A stretch of DNA of 60,089 nucleotides from Chloroflexota bacterium (GCA_002717385.1 PBDR01000029.1:1-60089), one strand, 5' to 3'. Positions 33,887 through 43,926 are shown, numbered from the stretch's first letter. Numbers and translations: made by a program. Notes: generated by a model from the sequence alone, not told the origin.

Positions 33887-34982
33887 CTCTTTAACACAAA
33901 AATTGGAAAATATTTCTAAAAGATTTAAAGAAGTCGAAATTTTATTATCACAATCAGACATTTCTAAAGAACCTAAAAAATTAAAAACACTTGGAAAAGA
34001 ATATAGAACTTTAACGGAAATTGTAAATCTATGGAATAAATATAAAAAAACTGATTTGGAAATAAAAAATATTAGCGAACTAATTAAAAATGAACCTGAT
34101 AGAGAGGTCATAGATTTGGCAAAAACCGAAATAGAAACTTTAAAGAATTTGATCGAAGTGCTTTCAAAAGATTTAAAAATTGCCCTAATACCAAAAGATA
34201 TCACCGAAAATGCTGACGCTATAATGGAAATTCGAGCCGGAGCTGGTGGTAATGAAGCAGGATTATTTGCTGCAGATTTATTCAGAATGTATGAAAGATA
34301 TACAGAAAAAGAGGGATGGGATTTACAAGTAGTTAGTATTAATGAAACAGGAATTGGAGGTATAAAAGAGATAGTATTTGAAATCAATGGTCAGGAAGCA
34401 TATAAAAAATTAACTCTTGAAAGTGGTGTGCACAGAGTTCAAAGAGTTCCTACTACAGAATCTCAAGGTAGAATACATACTTCAACAGTTACTATAGCAG
34501 TTTTACCGAAATCTGAAGATATGGATATAACTATTGAAGATAACGATTTAACAATTGATGTTTTCCATTCAGGTGGAAGCGGTGGACAAAATGTAAATAA
34601 AGTGGCAACTGCAATTAGAATTACTCATAAACCAAGTGGATTGGTAGTCCAATGCCAAAATGAAAGATCCCAAATACAAAATAAATTAAAAGCAATAGAA
34701 ATACTAAAAGCAAGACTATGGGACATGGAAATAAGAAAAAGAAATGAAGAAATCAGTGCTAATAGAAGAAGCCAGGTGGGAACTGGGGACAGATCTGAAA
34801 AAATTAGAACTTATAATTATCCCCAATCAAGAATAACAGATCACAGAATCAACTATACTTCCCATCAACTTGAAGAAATGCTTAATGGGAACCTTGAAGG
34901 ATTCATCAATGCCTTATTACAAGAAAAACAAGCAAGAATACTGGCTCAATCTGAAAATGAAATAAATGACACCCAAATTTAA
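33879..34982 (+). CDS. prfA: peptide chain release factor 1
   Basis: Releases the nascent chain at UAA and UAG. The stop-recognition tripeptide is VPTTE (family PxT). The catalytic loop is SGGSGGQNVNKVATAIRITH, with GGQ. The coordinates use the ATG giving MHNSLTQKLENISKRF, which fits the family N-terminus and overlaps hisS by 8 bp. An in-frame ATG at 33858 would add seven residues. It is followed 8 bp later by prmC, the methyltransferase that modifies its GGQ glutamine, the classical prfA-prmC pair. Confidence 0.96.
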   Translation: MHNSLTQKLENISKRFKEVEILLSQSDISKEPKKLKTLGKEYRTLTEIVNLWNKYKKTDLEIKNISELIKNEPDREVIDLAKTEIETLKNLIEVLSKDLKIALIPKDITENADAIMEIRAGAGGNEAGLFAADLFRMYERYTEKEGWDLQVVSINETGIGGIKEIVFEINGQEAYKKLTLESGVHRVQRVPTTESQGRIHTSTVTIAVLPKSEDMDITIEDNDLTIDVFHSGGSGGQNVNKVATAIRITHKPSGLVVQCQNERSQIQNKLKAIEILKARLWDMEIRKRNEEISANRRSQVGTGDRSEKIRTYNYPQSRITDHRINYTSHQLEEMLNGNLEGFINALLQEKQARILAQSENEINDTQI

Positions 34983-34990
34983 CATATCGA

Positions 34991-35851
34991 ATGTATTTAA
35001 GAGAATTTTTTCATCAAAATAGCGAAAAACTTAAACACGCTGGCATAGTCGATCACAAACTCGAAACTCGTATCTTGATTTCAAATTATATGAATTGGAC
35101 ACAATCAAAATATATTTCATCATTAAACTTATCACTTAAAAGTAAACATATTTACGATATAAATAAACTAATTAAAAGAAGAATCAATCATGAACCTCTG
35201 CAATATATTACAGGAATTGTAGAGTTTTATAAAAGAACTTTTTTAGTGAATAAAAATGTTCTGATACCTAGAAATGAAACAGAAATATTAATAGAGGAAA
35301 CAATAAAATTCATCAATAAAAACAAAATTAATAACCCGAAAATATTAGATTTATGCACTGGATCTGGAATTATAGCTATATCAATAGCAAAAGAAATCCC
35401 AGATTCATCGATAACTGCTACAGATATATCTCAAAAAGCATTAGATATAGCAAAAATAAATGCAAAAAAACACAACGTAAAAATCAATTTTATTAAAAGT
35501 GACTGTTTAGAAAGTATTAATGAGGAATATAATATCGTAATTTCTAACCCTCCTTATATAAAAACTAACAATCTAAAATTTCTTGAAAAAGAAGTACAAA
35601 TGGAACCAAAGATAGCTTTAGATGGTGGACATGATGGAGTAACAATAATCAGAAAAATTATTGAACATCTTCCTAAAATTTGTATATTCAATAAATATGC
35701 TATTTTTATTGAAATCGATCCTGAAATAAAAAAGAAATGTGTAGAAATTTCTCAAAAAGCATTCCCAGATAGCTTAGTGTATATAGTTAAAGATCTAAAA
35801 AAAGTCGATCGGATATTAATAATAAAAAATAATCAATTCTCTATCTTTTAG
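34991..35851 (+). CDS. prmC: peptide chain release factor N(5)-glutamine methyltransferase
   Basis: Methylates the glutamine of the GGQ motif in release factors 1 and 2. The N-terminal helical domain (about 1-85) is followed by the conserved FYKRTFLVNKNVLIPRNETE. The SAM-binding motif I is DLCTGSGIIAISIA and the substrate-side motif is NPPY (SNPPYI). Length is 286, normal. Its 3' end overlaps that of the convergent rpsI by 11 bp, so no terminator separates it from the ribosomal superoperon. Confidence 0.96.
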   Translation: MYLREFFHQNSEKLKHAGIVDHKLETRILISNYMNWTQSKYISSLNLSLKSKHIYDINKLIKRRINHEPLQYITGIVEFYKRTFLVNKNVLIPRNETEILIEETIKFINKNKINNPKILDLCTGSGIIAISIAKEIPDSSITATDISQKALDIAKINAKKHNVKINFIKSDCLESINEEYNIVISNPPYIKTNNLKFLEKEVQMEPKIALDGGHDGVTIIRKIIEHLPKICIFNKYAIFIEIDPEIKKKCVEISQKAFPDSLVYIVKDLKKVDRILIIKNNQFSIF

Positions 35852-36236
35852 TATATTGAGCAGCTTTTCGTGCTCTTTTCAACCCATATTTCTTACTTTC
35901 TTTCATTCTAGAATCCCTTGTAAGTAACCCTGATAACTTTAATGGCTTTTTTAAGTTTTCATCCATAATAACAAGAGCACGAGCTATACCATGTGACAGT
36001 GCACCAGCTTGACTATTTACACCTCCTCCTTTGATATCAGCAACAACAGTTACCTTGTTATCAAGTCCAACTACAACCAAAGGCTTAAGTGCTTCATTTT
36101 TCCAAGCCTCTACAGTAAAAATATTTTCAGCAGGTTTCCCATTCACACTAACGGATCCAGGTATATTATAAATCCGAACCCTTGCAACTGAAGTTTTCCT
36201 ACGACCAGTACCATAAAAATATTTTCCTGAAGTCAA
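35841..36236 (-). CDS. rpsI: 30S ribosomal protein S9
   Basis: Component of the 30S head; its C-terminal tail reaches the P-site tRNA. The sequence shows YGTGRRKTSVARVRIYN at the start. GGGVNSQAGALSHGIARALV and the basic C-terminus KKYGLKRARKAAQYTKR, ending in the usual Lys-Arg, follow. Length is 131, normal. It is the last gene of the ribosomal superoperon, paired with rplM as in most bacteria. Confidence 0.98.
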   Translation of the reverse strand: MTSGKYFYGTGRRKTSVARVRIYNIPGSVSVNGKPAENIFTVEAWKNEALKPLVVVGLDNKVTVVADIKGGGVNSQAGALSHGIARALVIMDENLKKPLKLSGLLTRDSRMKESKKYGLKRARKAAQYTKR

Positions 36237-36260
36237 ATAAATTTCTCCTAATAAGTTTGT

Positions 36261-36992
36261 CTAAGATTTTTGTTTTTTGGTAGTTTTTTTTGAGTTAGTA
36301 TTAACATCTTCTATATTAGAAAGTTTTGATTTGCTTTTATTAGATGCGTCGTCTTTAGTAGTTGCTTTAGCAGATTTCGAAGTGATTACTTTGCTTGTTG
36401 ATGTAGCTTTAGCAGATTTCGAAGTGCTTGCTTTGCTTGTTGATGTGGCTTTAGCAGATTTCGAAGTGCTTACTTTGCTTGTTGATGTAGATTTACTGAG
36501 TTTTACTGTTTTATGAGGAACGTTAGCCGGAATTTGTTCTGGTTTTTTATATTCTTTTCGATCTGATCCTATTATCTGGGCCGCGTGAGGATGATCAGGT
36601 CCAGAATAAATTTTTAATCTAGTGAACATTTTATTCCCTAATTTATTTTTTGGTAACATACCTTTAACAGCATGTTCAATAATTTTATTAGGAAATTTTT
36701 TTTGAATCACATAATAAGGTATTTCTTTAGAATTTCCAGGATAATCAGAAAATCTTCTGTATATTTTTTTTTCAGATTTTTGACCAGTTACCTTTATTTG
36801 AGAAGAATTAATTACAACAACAAAATCTCCACATAATAGATGTGGTACATATGTTGGTTTGTTTTTACCCATCAAAATCATTGCAATATTTGTAGCTAAT
36901 CGACCAAGTGTTTGATCTTTTGCATCAATCAAACGCCAATTAAAATCAATTTCTGATTTTTTAGGATTATATTTTTTTATTGATGTAATCAT
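36261..36992 (-). CDS. rplM: 50S ribosomal protein L13 with repetitive C-terminal extension
   Basis: Early-assembly 50S protein. The core (residues 1 to about 148) is a normal L13: WRLIDAKDQTLGRLAT, IAMILMGKNKPTYVPH, VKGMLPKNKLG and IYSGPDHPHAAQ. About 95 residues of low complexity follow, rich in Ser, Thr, Lys and Ala, in which a 14-residue unit (core TSKSAKATSTSK) is repeated. Most bacterial L13 end near residue 145. The tail would be highly basic and disordered, possibly binding rRNA or extending from the subunit surface. The gene lies 24 bp before rpsI. Confidence 0.95.
   Translation of the reverse strand: MITSIKKYNPKKSEIDFNWRLIDAKDQTLGRLATNIAMILMGKNKPTYVPHLLCGDFVVVINSSQIKVTGQKSEKKIYRRFSDYPGNSKEIPYYVIQKKFPNKIIEHAVKGMLPKNKLGNKMFTRLKIYSGPDHPHAAQIIGSDRKEYKKPEQIPANVPHKTVKLSKSTSTSKVSTSKSAKATSTSKASTSKSAKATSTSKVITSKSAKATTKDDASNKSKSKLSNIEDVNTNSKKTTKKQKS
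36367..36492. repeat. 42-bp tandem repeat, three copies, in the rplM tail
   Basis: Three adjacent copies of a 42-bp unit beginning TTAGCAGATTTCGAAGTG on the plus strand differ at only a few bases. They encode the 14-residue repeats of the L13 extension. The near identity at DNA level points to recent slippage or unequal exchange, so copy number may vary between strains. Confidence 0.9.
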
Positions 36993-37034
36993 ATGTTAAT
37001 ATTTAGATCATTTATTATTTTACTATTTATTAAA

Positions 37035-37823
37035 CTAATTCGTAAGAAATTTCTGCAAAAAGTTATCTTTGTATTTAATATTTTTCAGACATAATCCTTT
37101 TGGACTGAGTACATTCGTAAATTCCCCACGTACTTTTGAATCCAAGTAATGTTTAATTATATCTGGAGATTTTTTACCTAGACCGATTTGTAATAGTAAC
37201 CCTGAAATACGTCTAATTTGTTGATGAAGAAATCCATTAGAAGTTATAGAAAAGTGCACAAAATGTTCTGTTCTGGTGACCGTAGATTGAAAAACTTCTC
37301 TTACCGTGTAATCTTTAATAGAAGTAGAATGTCCAGCAAATGCTATAAAGTCATGCTTCCCTAGTAAAAGTGATGCTCCTTTATTCATAATATGCTCATT
37401 TAGTTTACCTTTAACATGATAAACATAATCACGAAATCTTGGATGTAATACTTGTGAATCATTAAAAATATAAACATATTCCCTAGAAATTGCATCTTTA
37501 CGTGGGTCAAAAAAAATTGCATCAGATGTTAATACTCCTACATCCATTATTCTGATATCTTCCTCTAGATAAGAATTCAGAGCAGACCTAACAGAAAAAG
37601 AATCTAATTTATTCTTCTCCACGTCAAAAGTCCCAACCTGAAATTCTGCGTGTACACCTGAGTCGGTTCTACTTGACAAAGAAACTCTAGAAAAAACTCC
37701 GAAAACTTTTTCAATAACTGTTTCTAAATCACCTTGAATAGTACGTAAGTCATTTTGAAGTTGTGAACCATGAAAATTAGATCCATCATAAGAAATGATT
37801 AATAAATATTTCGTGGTAATCAA
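37035..37823 (-). CDS. truA: tRNA pseudouridine(38-40) synthase
   Basis: Converts uridines 38-40 of the tRNA anticodon arm to pseudouridine. The catalytic Asp lies in [13 protein letters not shown], the TruA form of the R-T-D-(A/S)-G-V-H motif. [12 protein letters not shown] at the start and the later [16 protein letters not shown] and [17 protein letters not shown] complete the family pattern. Length is 262. It overlaps rplQ by 4 bp (ATGA) and precedes rplM, a common order at the end of the alpha operon. Confidence 0.96.
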   Translation of the reverse strand: MITTKYLLIISYDGSNFHGSQLQNDLRTIQGDLETVIEKVFGVFSRVSLSSRTDSGVHAEFQVGTFDVEKNKLDSFSVRSALNSYLEEDIRIMDVGVLTSDAIFFDPRKDAISREYVYIFNDSQVLHPRFRDYVYHVKGKLNEHIMNKGASLLLGKHDFIAFAGHSTSIKDYTVREVFQSTVTRTEHFVHFSITSNGFLHQQIRRISGLLLQIGLGKKSPDIIKHYLDSKVRGEFTNVLSPKGLCLKNIKYKDNFLQKFLTN

Positions 37824-38179
37824 TCTACCAATTCTAAAATCACAATTTCTGCGCCGTCACCAGGGCGGAAACCTTTTCTAATAATACGAGTATAACCACC
37901 ATTTCTATCAGAAAATTTTGGGGCTATATCACTAAAAAGATCAGAAACTATATTTTTATCTGTAATAAATGAAGCAGCATTTCTACGGTCATTTAATGTA
38001 CCTTTTTTACCCAAAGTAATCATCTCCTCAGCTAACGACCTTACCTCTTTGGCTTTAGATAAAGTTGTTTCTATTTTGCCATGTCTAAGAAAATCAGTAA
38101 CCAGAATCCTGAACATTGCTTTTCTTGGTCCAGAAGATCTCCCTAACTGACGCCCTTTAACTTGATGTCTCATAGTCAA
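37820..38179 (-). CDS. rplQ: 50S ribosomal protein L17
   Basis: A 50S protein near the exit tunnel. It begins [29 protein letters not shown] after two extra residues (MT), matching bacterial L17. [25 protein letters not shown] and a C-terminal [23 protein letters not shown] follow. Length is 119, normal. It overlaps both rpoA and truA by 4 bp, indicating tight translational coupling. Confidence 0.98.
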   Translation of the reverse strand: MTMRHQVKGRQLGRSSGPRKAMFRILVTDFLRHGKIETTLSKAKEVRSLAEEMITLGKKGTLNDRRNAASFITDKNIVSDLFSDIAPKFSDRNGGYTRIIRKGFRPGDGAEIVILELVD

Positions 38180-39231
38180 TCTTCCTCAATTGGCAGAGCT
38201 TCTTCTTCTTCAGTTGGTTCAGTTATTGAATTGGAACTCTCTGATGGCAATAAACCTTTGGTAGACAATACATCAAATAACTCATTGATGGATTTTTGAC
38301 CGAAATTTCTAATTTTAAGTAAATCTCCTCTAGGAAGTTGAAGAACCTCTCCAACGCGATTAATTCCAGCTCTTTTCAAACAATTTAATGTCCTTGCTGA
38401 TAAATTTAACGATTCGACAAGTGTATTATAAGATTCCGGAGAAATTCCCAACAATGCAGCAGGATTGTCATCCGGATTATCATCAACACCTAACCTGGTA
38501 AATTCAAAAAAATTGTCCATCAATATTTTAGAAGCATTTTTAAATGCTGTAACTGGATCTAAAGTTCTATCGGTCCAAATTTCAAATTTTAAACGTTCCA
38601 GATCAGAACGATCACCAACTCTTATATTTTCTATAGAAAAATTTGCTTTCCTAATAGGTGTATAGATAGTATCAACAGGTAAGACACCTATCGGCATACC
38701 CGATCCTCTTTCAGCAGTTTTATAACCAACCCCATGATCTACACTTAATTCAACTGATAACTGCGCATTATCATCTTGTAAAGTTGCTAGATGGTACTCT
38801 GGATTAAGCACTTCAAAATCTGAAGTTGCCATAATATCTCCGGCCTTAACTTCTCCTTCACCACTTACTTCCAACCTTAAACGTCCTGGCCGCGATTGCT
38901 GTGATTTTATTCTTACTCCCTTAATATTCATTAAAAATTCTATCACTTCCTCTTTCATATGAGGAACAGTAGAATATTCATGATCTACACCAGAAATTTT
39001 AACCCAATTTATTGCAGTTCCAGATAAACAACCTAATAAAGTTCGCCTAAGTGGATTACCGAGTGAATTTGCTAATCCATTTTGAATGGGTTCTATAAAA
39101 ATAAGACCATAACTTTCATCAGATTCAATTATCCTTAAAGTCATGTCAGGAATTTTTTTTGTAGATCCATCAACATCAAAATTGGGGGAAATACCATATA
39201 AATTTTCTTCAAAACTTTGCATCTGAGTCAA
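38176..39231 (-). CDS. rpoA: DNA-directed RNA polymerase subunit alpha
   Basis: Scaffold subunit of RNA polymerase. The N-terminal assembly domain includes [22 protein letters not shown] and the [27 protein letters not shown] segment. The C-terminal domain, which binds UP elements and activators, spans roughly residues 265-330 ([37 protein letters not shown]). The last 15 residues are very acidic ([12 protein letters not shown]), which is unusual. Length is 351. It lies between rpsD (2-bp gap) and rplQ (4-bp overlap). Confidence 0.98.
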   Translation of the reverse strand: MTQMQSFEENLYGISPNFDVDGSTKKIPDMTLRIIESDESYGLIFIEPIQNGLANSLGNPLRRTLLGCLSGTAINWVKISGVDHEYSTVPHMKEEVIEFLMNIKGVRIKSQQSRPGRLRLEVSGEGEVKAGDIMATSDFEVLNPEYHLATLQDDNAQLSVELSVDHGVGYKTAERGSGMPIGVLPVDTIYTPIRKANFSIENIRVGDRSDLERLKFEIWTDRTLDPVTAFKNASKILMDNFFEFTRLGVDDNPDDNPAALLGISPESYNTLVESLNLSARTLNCLKRAGINRVGEVLQLPRGDLLKIRNFGQKSINELFDVLSTKGLLPSESSNSITEPTEEEEALPIEED

Positions 39232-39233
39232 TT

Positions 39234-39857
39234 CTATCTCCTTGAATAGTATTCAATAATTTGACGAGTATCGATTAGAGTATCTATTTCGCTGATATTT
39301 GGTCCTGTCACGACCTGACCTGAACCGTTTGCAGTATCAGATTTCAACCAACGTGGTACAACAACATTTACGTTTTCAGCAGATTTTATTATTTCAAATA
39401 AAGTAGTATTTTTTGATGAATTTTTCCATTTTATTTCATCACCTTTTTTCACTTGATAAGAAGGAATAGACACTTTTTTACCATTAACTTGAATGTGTCC
39501 GTGAGCAACTATTTGTCTAGCATGTGATCTAGAAATTGCAAATCCTAGTCTATAGACAGTATTATCTAACCTGGATTCGAGCAATTCTAATAATCTATCT
39601 CCTGTAACACCATCCATATTATTAGCCTTGCGATAATAATTTCTAAATTGCCTCTCTAGAATACCATAAATCGCTCTAGCCTTCTGTTTTTCCTTTAATT
39701 GTTGCCCATATTCAGAAGAACGTCTTCTCCTAGTTGGAGAAATATCTCCCGGTGGAGTTTTTCTTTTTTCAAATGCACATTTACCGGCAGGTTTAGAACA
39801 TAGTTTCACGCCAAACCTTCTACAATCTTTACATTTTGGTCCTATATTACGTGCCAT
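39234..39857 (-). CDS. rpsD: 30S ribosomal protein S4, zinc-finger (C+) form
   Basis: Primary 16S rRNA-binding protein and translational fidelity factor. The N-terminus carries four cysteines (9, 12, 20 and 27) in the zinc-binding C+ arrangement. The S4 RNA-binding domain is in the middle (LLESRLDNTVYRLGFAISRSHARQIVAHGHIQVNGKKV). Length is 207, normal. It lies between rpsK and rpoA, the conventional alpha-operon order. Confidence 0.98.
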   Translation of the reverse strand: MARNIGPKCKDCRRFGVKLCSKPAGKCAFEKRKTPPGDISPTRRRRSSEYGQQLKEKQKARAIYGILERQFRNYYRKANNMDGVTGDRLLELLESRLDNTVYRLGFAISRSHARQIVAHGHIQVNGKKVSIPSYQVKKGDEIKWKNSSKNTTLFEIIKSAENVNVVVPRWLKSDTANGSGQVVTGPNISEIDTLIDTRQIIEYYSRR

Positions 39858-39899
39858 TTATTTCCTTACAATCTTTGGTTTTATTATTTATTATCACAA

Positions 39900-40283
39900 T
39901 TACACTCGTCTTCTTTTTGGAGGGCGACACCCATTGTGGGGTGTTGGTGTAATATCTGTAATGGATATAACTCGTATTCCAGCACCTTGAATAGCTCTAA
40001 TAGCAGCCTCTCGCCCAGAACCTGGTCCTTTAACCATACAATCAACGGTTTTCATCCCACTTTCAATAGCAACTTTTGCCGCTGATTCACCAGCTCTCTG
40101 CGCTGCAAAAGCAGTAGATTTTCTTGAACCACTAAAACCCATCTCACCTGCGCTACTCTGTGAAATTACATTCCCTCTATTATCAGTTAATGTAATCAAA
40201 GTATTATTAAATGTAGCATTAATATAAGCTCGCCCCTGTGGCACAAATTTTTTTTCTTTTTTACGAGTTCTTTGTCTAGGCAT
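39900..40283 (-). CDS. rpsK: 30S ribosomal protein S11
   Basis: A protein of the 30S platform near the mRNA exit channel. Diagnostic segments are [45 protein letters not shown] and the C-terminus [18 protein letters not shown]. Length is 127. It sits between rpsM and rpsD with gaps of about 40 bp on both sides. Confidence 0.98.
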   Translation of the reverse strand: MPRQRTRKKEKKFVPQGRAYINATFNNTLITLTDNRGNVISQSSAGEMGFSGSRKSTAFAAQRAGESAAKVAIESGMKTVDCMVKGPGSGREAAIRAIQGAGIRVISITDITPTPHNGCRPPKRRRV

Positions 40284-40321
40284 AATTATTTAAAAAATTC
40301 TTTCATATTTTATAATATTCG

Positions 40322-40708
40322 CTAATGCGTCGGGGCCATTTTTTTACCAGCTATAGTTGATCGCCTACCCCTTTTGGTTCTAGCATTAGTTTTAGTTCTT
40401 TGACCTCTTACAGGTAATTTTAATCTATGTCTATTTCCTTTATAAGATTTAATATCACCCAAACGTCTAACATTTAGTTGAACTTCGCGCTTTAAATCCC
40501 CTTCAATTGTTAAATTACTAGCATCAACTTTTTGTCTTATTATCGAAAGCTGTGAATCAGAAAGATCTTTAACTCTAATAGAATTTAAATCAATCCCTGA
40601 TTCGCGAGTTATTTTTCTGGCTTGATGTCGTCCAATTCCATAAATCGATGTAAGAGCAATTTCAACCAATTGATCATCAGAAATATTTACGCCTGATACT
40701 ATAGCCAT
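40322..40708 (-). CDS. rpsM: 30S ribosomal protein S13
   Basis: A 30S head protein contacting the 50S subunit and P-site tRNA. The start AIVSGVNISDDQLVEIALTSIYGIGRHQARKI and the basic C-terminus RGQRTKTNARTKRGRRSTIAGKKMAP are standard for S13. Length is 128. Follows rpmJ and precedes rpsK, as in most bacteria. Confidence 0.98.
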   Translation of the reverse strand: MAIVSGVNISDDQLVEIALTSIYGIGRHQARKITRESGIDLNSIRVKDLSDSQLSIIRQKVDASNLTIEGDLKREVQLNVRRLGDIKSYKGNRHRLKLPVRGQRTKTNARTKRGRRSTIAGKKMAPTH

Positions 40709-40724
40709 TAATTCTTTCTTTCCT

Positions 40725-40841
40725 TTACCCTTGTCTAGCCTTTAATCTAGGATTTTGTTTATTAACCACATAAACTCGACCTTTACGCCGAACAATTTTA
40801 CTACCCGGATGTTTCGCTTTTACTGATGCTTTGACTTTCAT
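40725..40841 (-). CDS. rpmJ: 50S ribosomal protein L36, zinc-free (C-) form
   Basis: A 38-residue gene. Its product starts [20 protein letters not shown] and continues with [18 protein letters not shown], clearly L36. The zinc ligands normally at CEHCK and the later Cys/His are replaced, so this is the C- type that does not bind zinc. It lies between infA (12-bp gap) and rpsM (16-bp gap), the classical infA-rpmJ-rpsM order. Confidence 0.95.
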   Translation of the reverse strand: MKVKASVKAKHPGSKIVRRKGRVYVVNKQNPRLKARQG

Positions 40842-40853
40842 AATTATATTTTA

Positions 40854-41072
40854 TTACTTAAATCTATAAGTAATACGACCTCTCGTTAAATCATATGTAG
40901 ATAACTCTACTAACACTCTATCTCCTGGTAAAACTCTAATAAAATTTTTTCTAATCTTTCCTGATGCATGAGCCAAAACTTTATGCCCATTAGGTAAATC
41001 TACATTAAAATAAGCATTTGGTAATGCTTGAGAAACAACTCCTTCTACTTCTATGGCTTCTTTCTTAGACAT
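40854..41072 (-). CDS. infA: translation initiation factor IF-1
   Basis: An OB-fold factor that occupies the A site during initiation. The 72-residue sequence has [46 protein letters not shown] and ends [11 protein letters not shown]. It is the expected length and lies 3 bp after map and before rpmJ. Confidence 0.98.
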   Translation of the reverse strand: MSKKEAIEVEGVVSQALPNAYFNVDLPNGHKVLAHASGKIRKNFIRVLPGDRVLVELSTYDLTRGRITYRFK

Positions 41073-41075
41073 AAA

Positions 41076-41825
41076 TTAAATCTTTGTAAGAATATCAAAC
41101 CCTATATCTGTAACTGCCACAGTATGTTCGAAATGACATGACATAGAACCATCTTTTGTAACTACAGTCCAATCATCATCTAATTTTTCAGTCTCCCATC
41201 CTCCAGCAGTTAACATAGGCTCTATAGCCAAAACTAAACCTGGTCTCAATTCAATCCCTGTCGAAGGAGATCCGATGTTTGGAACTTGAGGCGGTTCATG
41301 TAGTTGCCTACCAATTCCATGACCAACATATTCTCTAACCAATTCAAATCCCTTCGGTCTAACATAAGATTCAACAGCATTCGATACATCTCCCAATCTG
41401 TTACCTGGTTTGATTTCTTTAATTGCCTGATTTAATGATCCTTTCGTAGTTTCAATAATTGTTCTATTGTTATTTATGTCTTCACCAGCAATTTTACTTA
41501 CTGCATGATCACTATATAACCCATCAACAATAGCCCCGCAATCAATTGTAACTATATCCCCATTTTTGATTATTCGATCATCGCTAGGAATCCCATGTAC
41601 AATCTCATTGTTAATAGATACACAAGCTGTAGCAGGAAATCCATACAAACCCAAAAAAGCAGGTTTAGCACCCTGCTTCTTTATCACTGAACAAGTAATA
41701 TTATCAAGTTCTTTAGTAGTAATACCTGGTTCCATTACATCAAAAGCTTCCATAACAGCAGAAGCAACTATAAAGCCAGCTTCTCTCATAATTTCAATTT
41801 CAGAATTTGATTTCAGTGAAATCAT
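41076..41825 (-). CDS. map: methionine aminopeptidase, type I
   Basis: Removes the N-terminal methionine from new proteins. A dinuclear-metal pita-bread fold of 249 residues with the ligands in VTIDCGAIVDGLYSDHAV (two Asp), YVGHGIGRQLHEPPQVPN (His), AIEPMLTAGG (Glu) and SCHFEHTVAVT (Glu). No N-terminal extension. The gene follows adk after about 93 bp that may contain an internal promoter, and precedes infA by 3 bp. Confidence 0.97.
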   Translation of the reverse strand: MISLKSNSEIEIMREAGFIVASAVMEAFDVMEPGITTKELDNITCSVIKKQGAKPAFLGLYGFPATACVSINNEIVHGIPSDDRIIKNGDIVTIDCGAIVDGLYSDHAVSKIAGEDINNNRTIIETTKGSLNQAIKEIKPGNRLGDVSNAVESYVRPKGFELVREYVGHGIGRQLHEPPQVPNIGSPSTGIELRPGLVLAIEPMLTAGGWETEKLDDDWTVVTKDGSMSCHFEHTVAVTDIGFDILTKI

Positions 41826-41918
41826 TTCGAAAAAGAATTAAAATTTGAGATTCGGACATTGTGAGTTATATTCAAGAACAACCTTTTAATTATATATGAA
41901 TTTCTTATAAAGTAACAT

Positions 41919-42557
41919 TCAAAGTCTAAGTAGATTTTCAATTGTTTTAAAAACATCTTCTGGTTTACCAAATGCTTTTACAGAAAAACATTTAGTTGTT
42001 GACTCATAATAATCAATAACTGGTAATGTAAGATTATCATAAATTCTAAGCCTATTAATAATTGCCTCTGGATTATCATCAGACCTAATAAGTATTTTAC
42101 CTCCACACATATCACAAATATTTTTTACTCTAGGAGGAGTAGTTGCTAAATTATAATTATGAGAACAATCATTACAAATAGCACGAAAAGATAATCGATT
42201 TAATATTTCTTCTTTACTAACATTTAAGCATATAACTTTATCCAAGGGGTTTTTGATTTGTTCTAATAATAAATCAAGAGATTTGGCCTGTGCCAAAGTT
42301 CTCGGAAATCCATCAAGTAAAAAACCAGAAGACAAATGGACGATTTGATTTTTTATTGCCTTAATCATCAAATCATCAGGAATCAAATCTCCCTTGTCCA
42401 TATATTTTTTTGCAATAATACCTAAATCAGTAGATGAATTAACCTCTGATCTCAAAATGTCTCCTGTAGATAAATGTGTAATGTTAAAACATTTAGAAAT
42501 ATATGTTGATTGGGTGCCTTTTCCTGAACCAGGTGGTCCAAGTAAAATGATTCTCAT
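41919..42557 (-). CDS. adk: adenylate kinase
   Basis: Balances AMP, ADP and ATP. The P-loop GPPGSGKGTQS is at residues 7-17, and LDGFPRTLAQA is the AMP-binding signature. The LID domain carries a zinc-type four-cysteine set (CNDC and CDMC), as found in Gram-positive-like adenylate kinases. Length is 212. It lies between secY (10 bp) and map, its usual place in the spc operon. Confidence 0.97.
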   Translation of the reverse strand: MRIILLGPPGSGKGTQSTYISKCFNITHLSTGDILRSEVNSSTDLGIIAKKYMDKGDLIPDDLMIKAIKNQIVHLSSGFLLDGFPRTLAQAKSLDLLLEQIKNPLDKVICLNVSKEEILNRLSFRAICNDCSHNYNLATTPPRVKNICDMCGGKILIRSDDNPEAIINRLRIYDNLTLPVIDYYESTTKCFSVKAFGKPEDVFKTIENLLRL

Positions 42558-42567
42558 TTAGATTGAT

Positions 42568-43926
42568 TTACCTAACAAAACCTTCATAATTTCTCATTAA
42601 TAATTGAGCTTCCAATTGCCTCATGGTATCTAGTGCAACACCCACCATGATCAATAAGCTAGTACTTTGTATAATAGAAGTTGCATTTTGTAAATTTGTA
42701 ATTAACTGAGCTATCCAAGGCATAATAGCTATCATCCCAAGAAATAATGCACCTCCCCACGTAATCCTTAAAACAACTTTCATAAGGTATTCTTTCGTAG
42801 GTGAACCAGGTCTAATTCCAGGTATAAAACCACCATTTTTTTGAAGATTCTCAGCAAGATTCTGTTGATTATGAACGACTAAAGTATAGAAAAACGTAAA
42901 GAGTACTACAAGAAAAAAAACTGCAACCCAATAAAATGTACTTGTTGGGCCTAAAGCATTTTGGATTGCAAATGCAAAATTTGAGCCAAAATTATCAACA
43001 GAAGGATTAACAAAATAACTGGCTATAGTAGAAGGTAAAATAAGTATAGAAAAAGCAAATATTAAAGGAATCATTCCAGCTGCATTAACTCTTAACGGTA
43101 TATGAGTAGCTCCAGATTGTCTATACATCTGACCTCCCCTAAATACACTCCTACCATATTGAACTTGAATACGCCTTTGAGCTTCCGCGAAAACAACTAT
43201 CAAATATATTATTAACAGAAACATTGTAACAAGCATTACTACTTGAAAAATTTGATCTCTTAAAAGAATCAATTGTCCTGCTAATTGCGGTAAAGTAGTA
43301 ACTATCCCAGCAAAAATAATCAAAGATATTCCGTTTCCAATACCTTTTTCTGTTACCAAATCACCCATCCAAACAAGAAGCAAAGTTCCTGCTGCCATAG
43401 AACATAAAATAGCAAATGTATTAAGAAAATTATCCCCAAAGCCTATACCAGTGATTGCGGCACCCGATTGACTCAAAAAACCTCCAGCAAATAAATTTAA
43501 TTGTCCATAACCTTGCAAAAAAGCTAAAGGTAAAGTTAAATAATGCGTATATCTATTAATAGTTTTTCTCCCCATCTCACCTTCTTGAGAAATTGCTTTT
43601 AAACTTGGAATTATTGGGGTAAGAATCTGTAATATTATCGATGCAGTTATATAAGGATAAACACCTAGAGCAGCTATAGACAAATTTCTTAATGCTCCTC
43701 CAGAAAATAAATCAAGAAATCCTAGTAAAGGATTTGCTTCGAAAGCTGCAGCCAAAGCCGCTCTATCTACTCCGGGAACAGGAACATGAGCAAAAAACCT
43801 AAAAACTACCAAAATAAATAATGTAAACAATATCCTAAAACGTAAATCTGGCATACGCCAAGCATCTAATATAGCTGTCAATAAAGCAGGTATTGGTGAT
43901 TTTTGTGTTTGTTTTGTAGTAGTCAT
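42568..43926 (-). CDS. secY: preprotein translocase subunit SecY
   Basis: Channel-forming subunit of the Sec translocon. It has ten predicted transmembrane helices over 452 residues, with the family motifs GVYPYITASIILQIL in TM2 and the cytoplasmic loop EAQRRIQVQYGRSV. The segment NLAENLQKNGGFIPGIRPGSPT is the conserved loop contacting the ribosome/SecA. Needed for export of the surface proteins in this window. Placed between rplO and adk. Confidence 0.98.
   Translation of the reverse strand: MTTTKQTQKSPIPALLTAILDAWRMPDLRFRILFTLFILVVFRFFAHVPVPGVDRAALAAAFEANPLLGFLDLFSGGALRNLSIAALGVYPYITASIILQILTPIIPSLKAISQEGEMGRKTINRYTHYLTLPLAFLQGYGQLNLFAGGFLSQSGAAITGIGFGDNFLNTFAILCSMAAGTLLLVWMGDLVTEKGIGNGISLIIFAGIVTTLPQLAGQLILLRDQIFQVVMLVTMFLLIIYLIVVFAEAQRRIQVQYGRSVFRGGQMYRQSGATHIPLRVNAAGMIPLIFAFSILILPSTIASYFVNPSVDNFGSNFAFAIQNALGPTSTFYWVAVFFLVVLFTFFYTLVVHNQQNLAENLQKNGGFIPGIRPGSPTKEYLMKVVLRITWGGALFLGMIAIMPWIAQLITNLQNATSIIQSTSLLIMVGVALDTMRQLEAQLLMRNYEGFVR

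Noticed and set aside
36367-36492. CRISPR-like repeat array
   Set aside because: The units are directly adjacent without spacers and are in frame with rplM; it is a coding tandem repeat.
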